A DNA stretch of 64,000 nt from contig CM032666.1 of assembly GCA_019095985.1 (NCBI GenBank), positions 2,198,855-2,262,854 on the forward strand. The letters run 5' to 3'. Shown here one piece after another: positions 1 through 10,984 of this stretch; the first letter of the stretch is position 1, and each line of letters begins with the position of its first letter. Source of the DNA: Streblospio benedicti (lineage: Eukaryota; Annelida; Polychaeta; Spionida; Spionidae). The notes beneath the pieces were generated by a model. The model searched no databases. It saw only the letters and a program-made list of their open reading frames with translations, and was not told the DNA's origin. Position numbers and translations under genes: made by a program.

Positions 1-289
1 TACAACACAAAGGACTTGGCCTTGTGGTTTGGAACTATGACAAGTCCCGAGTCTCCAGCTTCTATCTGCTCCATGTTAATGGCCTCCCTCCATCAAATCA
101 CCATCATTTGTACAAAAAACCCTCTATAATATAGCACATCGCCCTGTCAAGGTGCTAACCACAGCCGGTAGAAACCTCAATGTTTTCATTGCTGCTGCTC
201 CAACAAGAGGAATTTGCGGTTTGTATACATAATGTGTGTGATCTTCAGACATAGTCATTCATCTATCTATAGGCTCTATAGACCACAAT

Positions 290-960
290 GTAACGTTTGA
301 ACATCCGTAAGAAGAGTTCTGGTCCAAGTGGTCCCATTACAGAGGTGGTCGCTTTATGGAGGTGCTGTTTAGCAATGGTACATGGAGACGTGTTGCTAGA
401 GGGAATGTTTGTTTAGCGAAGTGCTCTGTTAATGGTCTGTGTATGGAGGTGGTCATTGTGGCAATGTGCCTTTTCGCGTCTTTCTGTCGTCATTCACAAT
501 CTTTCACATTCCACAAGCTTGTTTTTGTAACAATTAAAAGGACGTCGTATGGAGTAAAAAAGGCTCTACTGTAAGAAAAAACAAACAAACAAATCTTAAC
601 ATTCTTATTGCAAACAACAGTAAAACCTTTCTCTAAAGACCACCGACCTAATTATAGAGGTGTTCTCACTGTAGATATCACGCATATGTCTATTGAAATT
701 TGGGTTCATGAAAAATGGTCTTATAAATGGTCTCATAAAAGTGGACGCTTGCAATGGTCTTACTTTAGAGGTGGTCTCTACTATAGTGATGGTCTCTTAA
801 TAAAGACAGTCTTCATTGGAGATTGAAACCGAATAAAATGGTCTTGTCATAGCGTGGTCTATCTATAGAAGTTTACAATAGCGAAAAATGTGCTCATCAT
901 AGAGGTGGTCTGTTTACAGAAGTGGTTTTTGTTGGAGGTTCGACTCTTCATTACTTATGT
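290..960. repeat. Rearranged copies of the TA-flanked inverted-repeat family
   Basis: Repeated phrases such as 'agaggtggtctctttatgg' and 'ttatagaggtggtct' occur many times, ending near 940-950 in 'ggaggttcgactc', a decayed form of the family end 'ggaggttctactgta'. It looks like two or more copies joined or locally duplicated, with extra internal 'ggtctcat' units. It is less ordered than the full copies at 8551, 9289 and 31944. Confidence 0.6.
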
Positions 961-3642
961 TAATAAACATATACATAAAATACACGGAAAGCGTATAATG
1001 AACAAGATAGAAACGCTGACCATTTATTTCGGGACCTCCTGTAGCAGCGTCTCATGATAACGACGCATAAAACAGCCGAGTGTTTATCACAAAAATCTCC
1101 CCTTGAAAAATGGGTTACATAATAAACGACATGTAAGTTAGCTCCTTCTGTCTATCCGTCGCTTTTATTGCACACACTTTTCAATTATGTACAGACATGG
1201 AGACAACTTCTGTACAGTCACACTATTTTCCAACCTCCAATTAAGCCCACCTCTATAAAAAAGACCACTTCTGTAATAGGAGCGTTTTTTCACGGTACTA
1301 GACCTTTATAAAGAGACAACTTCCATACAAAGACCATGTGTACTTCTGTAATGAGACTATTTTTGCCTATCATCACCTCCCTAGAGAACAACCATGAATC
1401 TTGACATGAAGTCACTTCTCTCTGTGGTGACTGCCTAAAGTCTCAGTTGATCTTAATGGAGAGGTTCTCATTCTTTCTGTCTATCTGATTATATTTATAA
1501 GGTGATTTGCATCATGTGCTTCGGTGCAAAAAGGAAGTTACTTAAGTCACTTGGTGGAAAAATGGCAAACGAGATTGTGCAATTTGATTGAGGTTTCATG
1601 CAATTTTAACATCATATATGGACATATATATATAAGGACAGTAACTTGATTTTGTTCTGTTTTCTTTTATTAATAATTAAATTCTTCTTAAATAATCTCC
1701 TATTACTATACGTAGGTTGGAAAAAAGAGACTTTTATCCAGTCATGTTTCAAACCTATGACTTATGTTTTAAGAGTTTATTAAAAAAAGGACAACCCATG
1801 TAAGTTTGTGGGTTATCGAAGTGAAGAAGATACTCTCACACCTCACTTCCTCTAATGATGTTCGAAACCGTGAGGACCAAATTATAAAAACAGAAAACTC
1901 CCTATTGAGTATTCAGTGTGATAAGAACACTGCCCTGTGAATATTCAGTGAACAATTAAAAACCTCTTGGACCATCATGACGAGAGTTTGGGTCGTCAGC
2001 TTCAAAAAGAATCTAGCGCTTGAGCCGGTCACTGGATGAGACAAACTCCTTGGGCAGTATTCAGTCCTCAGCTCCAGAGGCAACAGGCCACAATTTATAC
2101 CCTTGGTTTTCGTGGATGTACATTGAACTTGGATAAAATATAGTAATAACATAATTGGACTTATAATAAGAAAAAGCCGTACCCGAGTAATATTTAAATC
2201 ACCAATTCATAATCATCATACCATATCTACATACCCAATACCACACACAAGCTCAAGTTTTCAACAATCTACCGATAAAAAGTCAAGGGGGGAAATCATC
2301 AGGCCAGTGATAATATGCATATAAAGGTTTCATTATGGTGAAGAATCCGCCGTCGCGTTCACATGATCATCTTCATGAAAATGACAAAATGGGGTTAAAG
2401 AGACAATATTATTCGATGTTGCAATAGGCGAGGAATGCTAATAGAGGCTTACAGCGACTTTCCCAGGCTTTGGGATCTCTTCACTTTCACAACAATAAGC
2501 TCTCGACACATTATAACTCCCTGCCACCTCTATTGTGACCGCCTTCACTTTCTGATGACCACTGGTCACTTTTTCTCAGCTACTGACTTCGCAGACTTAA
2601 TCTCCCACTTTGTCCACCATATAAATATTTTCGGGTCTTTTGAGGCTTTGAAAAAGAGGTTATTGTTGGTTACCACGACGATCTCTGACTGTACAAAGGG
2701 TGATAAGTCACAGTGAGAGAAAGAGAGAACACTTAATATGTGGCTGATAGCAGGGAGCTGGTGGAATAGAAAAGTCTGTATAGAGATGTGCGGTAAAACC
2801 TGCCGGGTTAGTTATTATCTCAACATCACACAGATTGTGATCAGAACAGGTTCTATTGCAGGAGATTATCATATAGCAAATGTGATTCCCTGTTAACTTT
2901 CTATGTTCAGTAGAGAACTCCAATTAAGACCACCTCTCTATACAGACACCGCCTCTATAACAAGACCATTTTTTGTTGTCCCTTGGCTCCATATCTTGAC
3001 CAACATAAACCTTCATAAAGAGACCACCTCTCTATTGAGACCACTTTAAGCCAACCGTCAGTTGGTCTTATTAGAGGGGTTCTACACACAGTTCTCTAAT
3101 TTCCCTCATATTTCTCTGAAGCCCTAATTCGACAAGCTGCAATTTTCCCAATAGACATATAACACATTCTATCATTCCGAGCAAAAATCACCGCCAATAA
3201 CCCACGCTGATTGGTCAATCAGTGTGCTCAATTTTGCGATGGAAAACAAGCTCAAAATAAACACAGCGCTAGTCTAAACTCCTCACAATATCAATACAAC
3301 ACATGTGCTGATAGAAGTATCGACATTTTGTAAGGAGATCAACAGTTTCATATTTATTTCCTCCGCCGCTTCAAAACTGTAGGAATTGAGTAAAAACAAA
3401 TGAAATTTACTGGCAATGAGAATGTTGTAATATGATTTATCAAAATAAAATGGATTTTAGTCATGATAGAATGGTAATTGACCCATCGATTGTTACATCA
3501 ATCGCAAAATTGAATGTTGCTGACGTCTGATTTAAGTTCAATTCGTTCCTGGTAAATCATTTGTCACATTTCTAACCAAATATTGACTTCCTAGTGTTCT
3601 TTTCTGTCTATCACCACCCACCATGATACAAGGCATTTTATC

Positions 3643-3846
3643 CTACAGCGGCGCCCTCTAGTAGAAATGTAACAAATGGAATGCCGCTCAAAAGACCAAC
3701 AAAGTCACACCCATGTGATAGACAGAAGGAAAATGTTAAAATATGTTATCCATTTTGATTGTAGGACCTTCTGTCTATCAGCACTGTGACACACTTTCGA
3801 GCGACATTGTAACTGCCGTGTTCTCTACTAGAGGGCGCCGCTGTAG
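3643..3846. repeat. Nested inverted repeat with 22-nt perfect outer arms
   Basis: The arm at 3643-3664 (CTACAGCGGCGCCCTC..., 22 nt) is the exact reverse complement of 3825-3846. Inside it, TGATAGACAGAAGG near 3716 is matched inversely by CCTTCTGTCTATCA near 3768. Together they form a nested palindrome of about 200 bp. A small TIR or foldback element is the simplest reading; I saw no clear target-site duplication. No coding potential. Confidence 0.6.
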
Positions 3847-4379
3847 GCTGTAAAAAAAGCGAGTAGGATTAAGAATGCATTTTGTTTCACACTGAAGTTT
3901 GCAACAAAGTGCAGGATATGGATTTGAAATGAGATATATGTAATACAACTGTTGCCGGCCTAGATGTGATAGATCTAATCTGGACTTTTTAGAGAACACC
4001 TCTCATTCAAACCAACTAAAACAAGCCACTGAGTGATCTCAATAGATAGATTGTTCTGTATTTGTGGCAAAATGTAAAACGAGCTTTGGAACCATTGAAC
4101 TAGTGATGTGGCAATACAGTGGCAGATCCGGGATTTAGTTTGAGTGACTGTGCCGCCCCCAGACATGTGTGTGCAAAGAACCTCTCTATGCCGACCACCC
4201 GAGTAACTGACCTTAAGTGGTCTTAATAGAGAGGTGGTTTGTTTACACAGGCTCATGATGGTTTCTTTATGGCACCATGAGAGATGATCTTATTTTAGAG
4301 GTAGTGTCTTTACAAAGGTGGTCATATAATAATTCTCGGCGTTAAGAAGACTTTTCTAGGAGCTTTGTTGTTGGTTTTC

Positions 4380-4795
4380 ACCTGGATAATATTTAAGCTT
4401 GTGTCAGATTAATTCCCAGGAAATTTATAGGAGACTTATTAATAAGACAAAGCCAACTTGGCACAAAATGGAAATACATATACACATTGACACATAAGCT
4501 AACTCAAAATTGTTAATTAAAAGTATATCAGTATAATATTGTGAATAAAGTTTACACATTGAATAGTGTGGTTGCAAATTTTGATAAAAGGGTTTACCCG
4601 AAATGCAACCTATGCAACAGGATTAACAGTACATATTATTTCTTTTTTGAATGCAATAAGGCAAAACATTTCTGGAATAAATTTCACAACTGGTATGGCA
4701 AAATCTTTCACCCTTTTGATATTGTAGAAAACATATTCTATGTGGTATCGTTGATGATAGATAAACGGGTCTGACTGTAAATATTTATTGAAAGT
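4380..4795 (+). mobile_element. LINE fragment, C-terminal zinc-binding region (L1/Tx1-like)
   Basis: A broken reading frame encodes the end of a non-LTR reverse transcriptase. The stretch around 4525-4772 reads as 'YQYNIVNKVYTLNS' followed by 'CNLCNRINSTYYFFFECNKA' and then a hydrophobic tail. The C-x2-C-x(n)-H/F-x-C spacing with a following W is typical of the RT-associated zinc finger in L1-type ORF2 proteins. The upstream part (from about 4380) is interrupted by a stop near 4519. Only this 3' end is present, as expected for 5'-truncated insertions. Clade assignment is an inference. Confidence 0.6.
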
Positions 4796-5724
4796 GTAAG
4801 TTTAAAAATAAGCCAAGACTAAGACATAATAAACCACCCACTGGATCTTTAGGTGAACCCTCAGTCCAAATAGTTCATAGAGTTCATGAGGAATTAATAT
4901 CCATATCTTTCTAAGTACTTGGTTATAATGCAAGTTGTGAAATGTCATTGGTATTAAATAAAGTAGTTCAACAATAATTACATAATAAAAATGCTAATCT
5001 TTCATCAGATAGTTAACAGATTATCTCTAATCTTATTAACCATTTTCCCTAACAGACAGACAAGTTTTCCACATATCAGAATATAAATAAAAGGCTAGAA
5101 TATTCGCGTAGGCGGCAAAAGTTCTCAAGATATCATCTTTGACAATGAGCCTACTAAATCATAATAATAAAGTCCTGTCATTAACAACCATTACAGACAA
5201 TACCCGTGTTTATTTTTGGCATCCAGTCGAGAATTCTCTATTTCTTCACTTGACCTCATCAAAAGTTAACATCAAACAACACATTCCCTCAATAAGCTAA
5301 ATTTCCTAAATTGACTTCTTCACAAATTACCTCTGTTTAGCGACTGTACGATCTTTTGTAAACATTGATAAAGCTGTTCAAAGGGCGAAGAATGGACGAG
5401 TTTCCAAAATGAACTTTACAAATTACTTCATAAAGAGACCACCTCTCTACCGAGACCACATGAAGCCAGTCTCCGGGTGGTCCAATGTTAACAATAGCTC
5501 CCGGGAGGGCAATATCAATGAACACCTCACCCCAAGAGAGGTCACGACCCTACAGTTGTTCCCAATTATCAAATCATCATATTTAACACATATTACAGGT
5601 CCACTAGGGTGGGAATGCACATGGGTGTCAGTATATCGGACAAAAACACATGTTAGGTTAGGGCCACATATAGAATCAGTTCATCAGAATTATTGAAAAA
5701 GGAAATTGTGAAGAAGTCAGAGAG
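4796..5724. other. Spacer before the ankyrin gene
   Basis: AT-rich sequence without a recognisable exon. A degraded piece of the TA-flanked inverted-repeat family sits at about 5430-5560 ('aaagagaccacctctctac'). The frame of the ankyrin ORF stays open for some codons upstream of its first ATG (back to about 5690), so an upstream 5' exon cannot be excluded. Confidence 0.5.
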
Positions 5725-6786
5725 ATGGAGGAAATAAAATCCAGCGATGAAATCCTCAGTGAGGACAAACTGGTTCTCCTGACGGCAGTTTCCAACAATG
5801 CACCAACGGATGTTGTCACCAGTTTGATCTCACCAAGTAACATCAACATGCAGGATAAAGATGGTAACACAGCGCTCATTGTGGCAGTGAGAGAGGAAAG
5901 ATGGGAGCTGGTGCCAGTTCTATTGCAGCACGGGGCAGATGTCAACCTGGGTAATAACGTGAATCGAACCCCATTACACTCGGCAGCACATCATGGTGCC
6001 CCAGCAGACATCATCACCCGGCTGATTTCTCCTCACAACATCAACATGCAAGATAAATATGGTGACACAGCGCTTCATGCAACAGTGAGAGAGGAAAGAC
6101 GGGAGTTGGTGCCAGTTCTACTAAAGCACGGGGCGGATGTCAACCTGCGTAATGATTATAATGAAACCCAATTACATGTTGCTGTATATCATGATGCCCC
6201 TGCAGACATCATCACACAGCTGATTTCTCCTCACAACATCAACATGCAGGATGGCAATTGTGACACAGCGCTCCATTCGACAGTGAGAGCGGGAAGATGG
6301 GAGCTGTTGCAAGTTCTGCTGCAGCATGGAGCTGATGTCAATATGTGTGGTTACAATAATCAAACCCCATTATATAGGGCTGCATATCGAGGTGCCCCAA
6401 CAGACATCATCACCCAGCTGATTTCTCCTCACAACATCAACATGAAGGATAAAGATGGCAACACAGCGCTCCATGCGGCAGTGAGAGAGGAAAGATTGGA
6501 GTTGGTGCCAGTTCTACTGCAGCAGGGGGCAGATGTCAACCTGTGTAATGGCTGGAATCAAACCCCATTACATTGGGCTACATATCGTGGTGCCCCAGCA
6601 GACATCACCCGGCTGATTTGTCCTCACAACATCAACATGCAGGATGAAGATGGAGACACCGCGCTCCATTGGTTGGTGAGGGGGAAAAGCTGGGATCTGG
6701 TACCAGTTCTACTGCAGCATGGGGCTGACCCCTTCATACGCGGCATCCTCCAGAACCACCACGGCCACATTCTCTCCAATCTCTGA
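5725..6786 (+). CDS. Ankyrin-repeat protein, intronless
   Basis: A 353-codon open frame starting MEEIKSSDEILSEDK. After about 30 residues it is made almost wholly of 33-residue ankyrin repeats, roughly ten, with recognisable 'GDTALHAAVRE', 'ELVPVLLQHGADVNL' and 'TPLHWA' cores. They are arranged as five near-identical double repeats (period 66 residues, about 198 bp), each with 'APADIITQLISPHNINMQD', so the array grew by duplication of a two-repeat unit. Ankyrin arrays bind proteins; no catalytic domain or membrane segment is visible, so the partner is unknown. The frame stops at 6784-6786 inside what should be the last repeat, but another frame stays open to 6932 and reads like a natural C-terminus ('VFERLGLPHVLPELKLEPL'). 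A small indel may therefore have shortened the protein, or this is a decaying copy. The start is the first ATG of the frame; upstream exons are possible. Confidence 0.82.
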   Translation: MEEIKSSDEILSEDKLVLLTAVSNNAPTDVVTSLISPSNINMQDKDGNTALIVAVREERWELVPVLLQHGADVNLGNNVNRTPLHSAAHHGAPADIITRLISPHNINMQDKYGDTALHATVREERRELVPVLLKHGADVNLRNDYNETQLHVAVYHDAPADIITQLISPHNINMQDGNCDTALHSTVRAGRWELLQVLLQHGADVNMCGYNNQTPLYRAAYRGAPTDIITQLISPHNINMKDKDGNTALHAAVREERLELVPVLLQQGADVNLCNGWNQTPLHWATYRGAPADITRLICPHNINMQDEDGDTALHWLVRGKSWDLVPVLLQHGADPFIRGILQNHHGHILSNL

Positions 6787-6932
6787 CCATTGTGACCATC
6801 AGGAGCCACATGCCGGTCAAGTCTGATGAGGTGTTTGAACGACTCGGACTTCCCCATGTTCTTCCTGAGCTCAAGCTGGAACCGCTCACTGATGAGATCA
6901 TTGCTATAACGCAGCTGGAAGATCTGGAATGA
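6783..6932 (+). other. Possible displaced C-terminus of the ankyrin protein
   Basis: In the frame that overlaps the ankyrin stop codon, 49 codons remain open and end in TGA at 6930-6932. They encode 'LTIVTIRSHMPVKSDEVFER' followed by 'LGLPHVLPELKLEPLTDEII'. The composition (regular charged and leucine residues, no low-complexity runs) is coding-like. The simplest explanation is a frame shift between the last intact repeat near 6720 and this tail. A neutral ORF is the alternative. Confidence 0.45.
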
Positions 6933-7445
6933 CTTCATATCAAATTCCAATGGAGTTTTTACACTTGTTTGTTTATCATATAAAATAGCTCGTGCAGATT
7001 GGACAATAGATAAATATCACAACTTTCTGTTGTATTTATCACAAGTATAGCTCTTGTACATTCAAATGTTTTAAGAACTAAGTCAGCTGCTTAGATTGCT
7101 TTTGTATTCACCAACTATTGCTATCAAATGTATGGAAAGTGTCATCTCTGACATGGCTGCGTCATTAGAGTTATGCTGACTGTCTTGAAGTTGAACACTT
7201 TACCATAACAAGAGGTTTAACAGTGAAGAGTTTTAAGCAATAAAACAGAACCCTACAAATGTTATATGTCATTTGCCAATATTTGGAGATAAACTGCAGA
7301 AGACAACGCTTATTAATACAATAAATAGAGAGTCAAATCAGGTTGTGACCAATGTTGAATTCTCTTAAAACTGGTGATGCATAACAGGGTGGTAATGGTG
7401 AGAATCAAGTGGGATTCATAATTGTAACATTTGAATTAATCATTA
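6933..7445. other. Spacer, nothing recognised
   Basis: AT-rich sequence following the ankyrin gene. An AATAAA at 7239-7244 could serve as that gene's polyadenylation signal. No other structure seen. Confidence 0.4.
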
Positions 7446-7566
7446 CAGTGACACCTAGCCATGGTGACACCACGATTAGAACCACCTCGTCACTTGGGAC
7501 CACACTTTCATTCTGCCCTTGACTATTTAGGGAGACACTAGTGTCCCTGATTGCGAGGTTCTACTG
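7446..7566. mobile_element. Short TA-flanked inverted-repeat element (variant copy)
   Basis: The element starts CAGTGACACCTAG and ends GCGAGGTTCTACTG, with TA on both sides (7444-7445 and 7567-7568). The ends are inverted repeats of one another, and inner parts such as 'GAACCACCTC' resemble the larger family. At 121 bp it is a short or internally deleted relative. A TA target and CAGT-type ends fit Tc1/mariner-pogo (Tigger) MITEs. Confidence 0.6.
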
Positions 7567-7738
7567 TATATACACAGACGTGTGCCTGAAAAAATGTGGA
7601 AATATACATATATCTACATAATGTAAAGTTACACTAATTTTTTACATAACGGTTGGTTTAATTAGAGTAGATTAGATTTATTCAGGAATTCATAACAATC
7701 TACAAGAAAATGCATGAAGTAGTCTTAGTATTAGTTAA

Positions 7739-8167
7739 TCTATATATATAAAATGCAAAGTTTTGTGGATATTGTCGCTATAGACTCCTAAACCGCACAG
7801 CCAATCACCGTGAAACTTGGGCAAATCGTTGTGTGTATTTTAGGCACGGTTTTAGGCTACTTTAAATGTGCATCGGGTGCTCCACCCCTCTATAATTTGC
7901 ATTTTATTCACATACCTCCAGAAGAGCTTATAGCGACCGCCATTTTGAATCAATACACTCTCCAGACAGAGTTTTGTTCCTGTTGTCAATCTAGAGAAAT
8001 CTCTGGGTAGGAGATTGGAGGTCTCAGACCACTAAACAAATGCTCAAATGCTCTAATCTTTCTGTACTTCATAACGTACATGACACATTTTACCATGCCA
8101 ACGGCATGCTGATATGCGTCATGTAACATTGTAACATGCCACTGCGAAGCGTGGCCGGGACGGCTAG
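7739..8167 (+). mobile_element. Non-autonomous Helitron
   Basis: All terminal marks of a Helitron are present. The 5' end is TC (7739-7740, 'TCTATATATATAAAATGC') preceded by host A. The 3' end is CTAG (8164-8167) followed by host T, giving the A^T insertion typical of the family. A GC-rich hairpin, GCCACTGCGAAGCGTGGC (8138-8155), lies 8 nt before the 3' end. The 429-bp interior carries no Rep/helicase coding sequence, so it would need a helper element. No terminal inverted repeats or target duplication, as expected. Confidence 0.85.
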
Positions 8168-8550
8168 TGCTTTATATGATAGGTTTACCGATATTTTATA
8201 TTTATATTATATTTATTGTATTTTCAAGATTGCACAGCTTGTAAGATCAGAAAAAGAGTGTTTGTATTCATCCCATTAACATATCATAAGTAGAAATAAC
8301 TGGGAAATATATTTACAAGAAGAATAGAACTTCCATAAGTTTCAAGGGGTAAATCTTTAATATAAGGATTCAATAATATATACACATACACATGTAAAGT
8401 TTGCTGGAAGAAAGATGACAGATGACTAAACTTTTATCCACACAGACCAATTTATCATGTTCTTCGCAAGACACACTGATGCACCACATTAATCTCCCGC
8501 ACACGACCCACTTCTGCCTCCAACCAGCACTTCCCCACCAAGGCCACGGG
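8168..8550. other. Spacer, nothing recognised
   Basis: AT-rich spacer between the Helitron and the next TIR element. No exon, RNA gene or repeat recognised. Confidence 0.4.
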
Positions 8551-8728
8551 CAGTACAACCTCTCTATTAGGACCAACTATGGATCCAGTGTAAGGTGGTC
8601 TCAATAGAGAGTTGGTCTCTATAAAGAGGTTTGTCTTTTTTAGATTTATGAAGGTTTTGGACAATGAAAAGTGGTCTTATTATAGAGGTGGTCTCAATAG
8701 AGATGTGGTCTTATTGGAGGTTCTACTG
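8551..8728. mobile_element. TA-flanked inverted-repeat element (near full length)
   Basis: A 178-bp copy beginning CAGTACAACCTCTC and ending GGAGGTTCTACTG with TA after it. The interior has the family order: 'taaggtggtctcaatagaga', 'agaggtttgt', 'ttatgaaggtttt', 'tggtcttattatagaggtgg'. With the copies at 9289, 16918 and 31944 it defines the family. Too short to code; read as a pogo/Tigger-type MITE. Confidence 0.75.
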
Positions 8729-8899
8729 TATGTACAATGACCACCAAAGTGGACATTCCATGTCACACCGAACTTTGTCACGTCTTCTAACAGTGATGAT
8801 GTGATCCACAGCAACCTTCATGTGAGGCTTAATGACAAAAATACAGCATGACCAATTGACCATGAACCTCCAAATTAGTGACAGTGCTACAGTCTAGTT

Positions 8900-9035
8900 G
8901 CTTGTGTTCAAACCACATCTATTGGGAGACCACCTTAGTAATAAGATCAATCTTCATGGCCTCAAATCTCCATGAACCATGAACATCCATAAAGAGACCA
9001 CCTCTGTATTAAGACCACTTGGGCCAGACAACATC
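8900..9035. repeat. Partial copy of the TA-flanked inverted-repeat family
   Basis: Phrases 'attgggagaccaccttagt' and 'aaagagaccacctctgtatt' match the family interior. Neither end is intact. Confidence 0.5.
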
Positions 9036-9288
9036 TAGGGATGAATAGGATCATGACAAAGGACACAATAAAGTCACTGATGACACTAGACCTTGATGGG
9101 CAAAAGGATGACCACTTCGAATAACATAATTTAATACCTGACCTCGGAATGGAGATCTTTGTCAATAAAAGCGTACGCGTCTCTGTTCTCTTCACCTTTT
9201 GACTTTGATTCATTATCCTCCCTAGAAATGAAATACCTTGTCGATCAAAGCTTCTTCAGTTTGTTGTTGACATCTCCACTGATAGGTA

Positions 9289-9465
9289 CAGTAGAACCTC
9301 GTTAATAAGACCACCCAAGGACTGACCTCAAGTGGTCTCAATACAGAGGTGGTCTCTTTATGGAGGTTCACATCAGTCTCGTTATAAGAGTCAGACCTCA
9401 TAAAAAATGGGTCATTTACACAGGTTGTCATTTAATAGAGACGGTCGCACTTGGAGGTTCTGCTG
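9289..9465. mobile_element. TA-flanked inverted-repeat element (full length)
   Basis: A 177-bp copy with both ends and TA on each side (9287-9288 and 9466-9467). It starts CAGTAGAACCTCGTTAATAA and ends GGAGGTTCTGCTG. The interior matches the copy at 8551. This is the best single example for defining the element's borders. Confidence 0.78.
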
Positions 9466-10984
9466 TATCGTCCACCATTTGGGGAATTGGAACCGCCCTG
9501 GAAATGGCTGAGCACGGGAATAGTTGTCCTTTGGTTGTGTGTTTTTGTTTTGTCAAAATGGACTGGTGAGTCCATCAACAAATACACGGTCAGATGGGTG
9601 ACAATTACAACTTAAAAGAGCTGACCGGTGGCTGGAGCGGTCATTGGAATGGTCAGTCGGCAGCAGAACCAATCACACAGATTGTCAGCAGTCCCCGAGT
9701 TAACAGGTGCGGATAAAAAACAAATAAAGTGAATTCATTGTGAAGAGATTTAGCACTGTTGCCAGTTTATTCTTTTCAATACAAGTACAAGTTTTTTATG
9801 TTTGACCATGAAATTGGATTATAACATGGCTGACCAAGTGAATTTCCAAGGTGGGAATAAAAGATAAATATAATGACCGACCTAATTGTGAAGGGATTAG
9901 ACATTGTTGCCAACTTATTTCTCTTAATACATGTCCACTCAACCATTTCAAACCATTTGTGAATGACAAACGACCAATATGTGATTAATTTGACACCAAG
10001 AAATAATAAATCCAACAATCATAAGTTTGTCAAATATTGATTGAAAGTTGGGGATGTGTGAGATCCATTCTAATAGCATCTGTATGCCAATAAAAAGTAT
10101 TCAATATTTAATTCTCTTGGGAATTGAATGATATTAAGTTACATATTGTAAAACAAGTGTAGTAGTCCATATTTGAAGTCAAGAGATTAATTCTGCTTGC
10201 ATAGCTGTTATTAAACCCTCTCTTAATCCAGTGAAAAATCTCTGTCATGGCAGAAATCTTTTGTTTACATATTTTACATAGGATTTACAGAGGCTTTTCA
10301 GGTGGTGTTTAATGTCAAATTAATCTCTTCTTTTAGCTGTGCATTATTACAACTTTCCTACAAGTGGTGACTTAAAATCATAAATTACAGATTATGATTA
10401 ACAAAGTTATTTAAGCATTTTGTCACAAAGTTTTACTATATACTATATAAAAAAATCATGCCCAATACACATCTTCCTCACCCCTGACCTCTGACCTTGT
10501 AACGTCAGGCTCAATTTACGAAATCACTTATTCCGGTAATATCTAATGCATATGCTGCTTTTTTAATAATTGACCATGGCTTTATATGATTTTATAGCTT
10601 GACTGTGTGACATTTAGTAAAATTGGGAATTTTTGTAGTGTGATATCTACCTTACTACTTCAGTTGACTAATATACATGGCCATATCCATATACATGTAT
10701 TTGGATTTGATTAAGATGAATCCATCAAAACTTACTGTCCTGATATTTCTGTTATAGAATCGTTGCTATATCTACAATCTATATTGTTTTTATTCACATT
10801 TTTACTACAATACTTTTAACCATTAATTTTATCAGAAAAAAAAATAATTTTAAATTTCAAAGCTATGTTCATATTAATACAAATATTCAAGGTTCGCCAC
10901 CTGTGTAGTTTTGCAGCCTTTGTTATTCATAAAATTCACAGGTGGGGTTAACAATTTATCTGCAAAACCGTGACTAACACAAAA
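9466..10984. other. Spacer with a decayed local tandem duplication
   Basis: No gene seen. Two segments, about 9729-9790 and 9884-9945, resemble each other ('ttgtgaagagatttagcact' versus 'ttgtgaagggattagacatt', then 'gttgcca...ttatt'), giving a period of about 155 bp. The rest is AT-rich and featureless to my reading. Confidence 0.5.

Larger units (their letters stand above)
1..4379. other. Repeat-rich spacer, no gene seen
   Basis: I find no convincing coding exon here; the short open frames show no family resemblance. The stretch is built largely from scattered pieces of the 'gaccacctctctatt'-type TA-flanked inverted-repeat element, clearest at about 290-960, 1230-1430, 2920-3090 and 3985-4325. 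A separate inverted repeat lies at 3643-3846. The short string TTCTGTCTATC recurs near 1148, 1477, 3602 and 3772, suggesting another old dispersed element. A piece around 131-170 weakly recalls the SINE body seen near 25.4 kb. Confidence 0.6.

Noticed and set aside
2435-2716. 93-codon open frame, plus strand
   Set aside because: No domain likeness, no splice or codon signal; consistent with chance in repeat-rich spacer.
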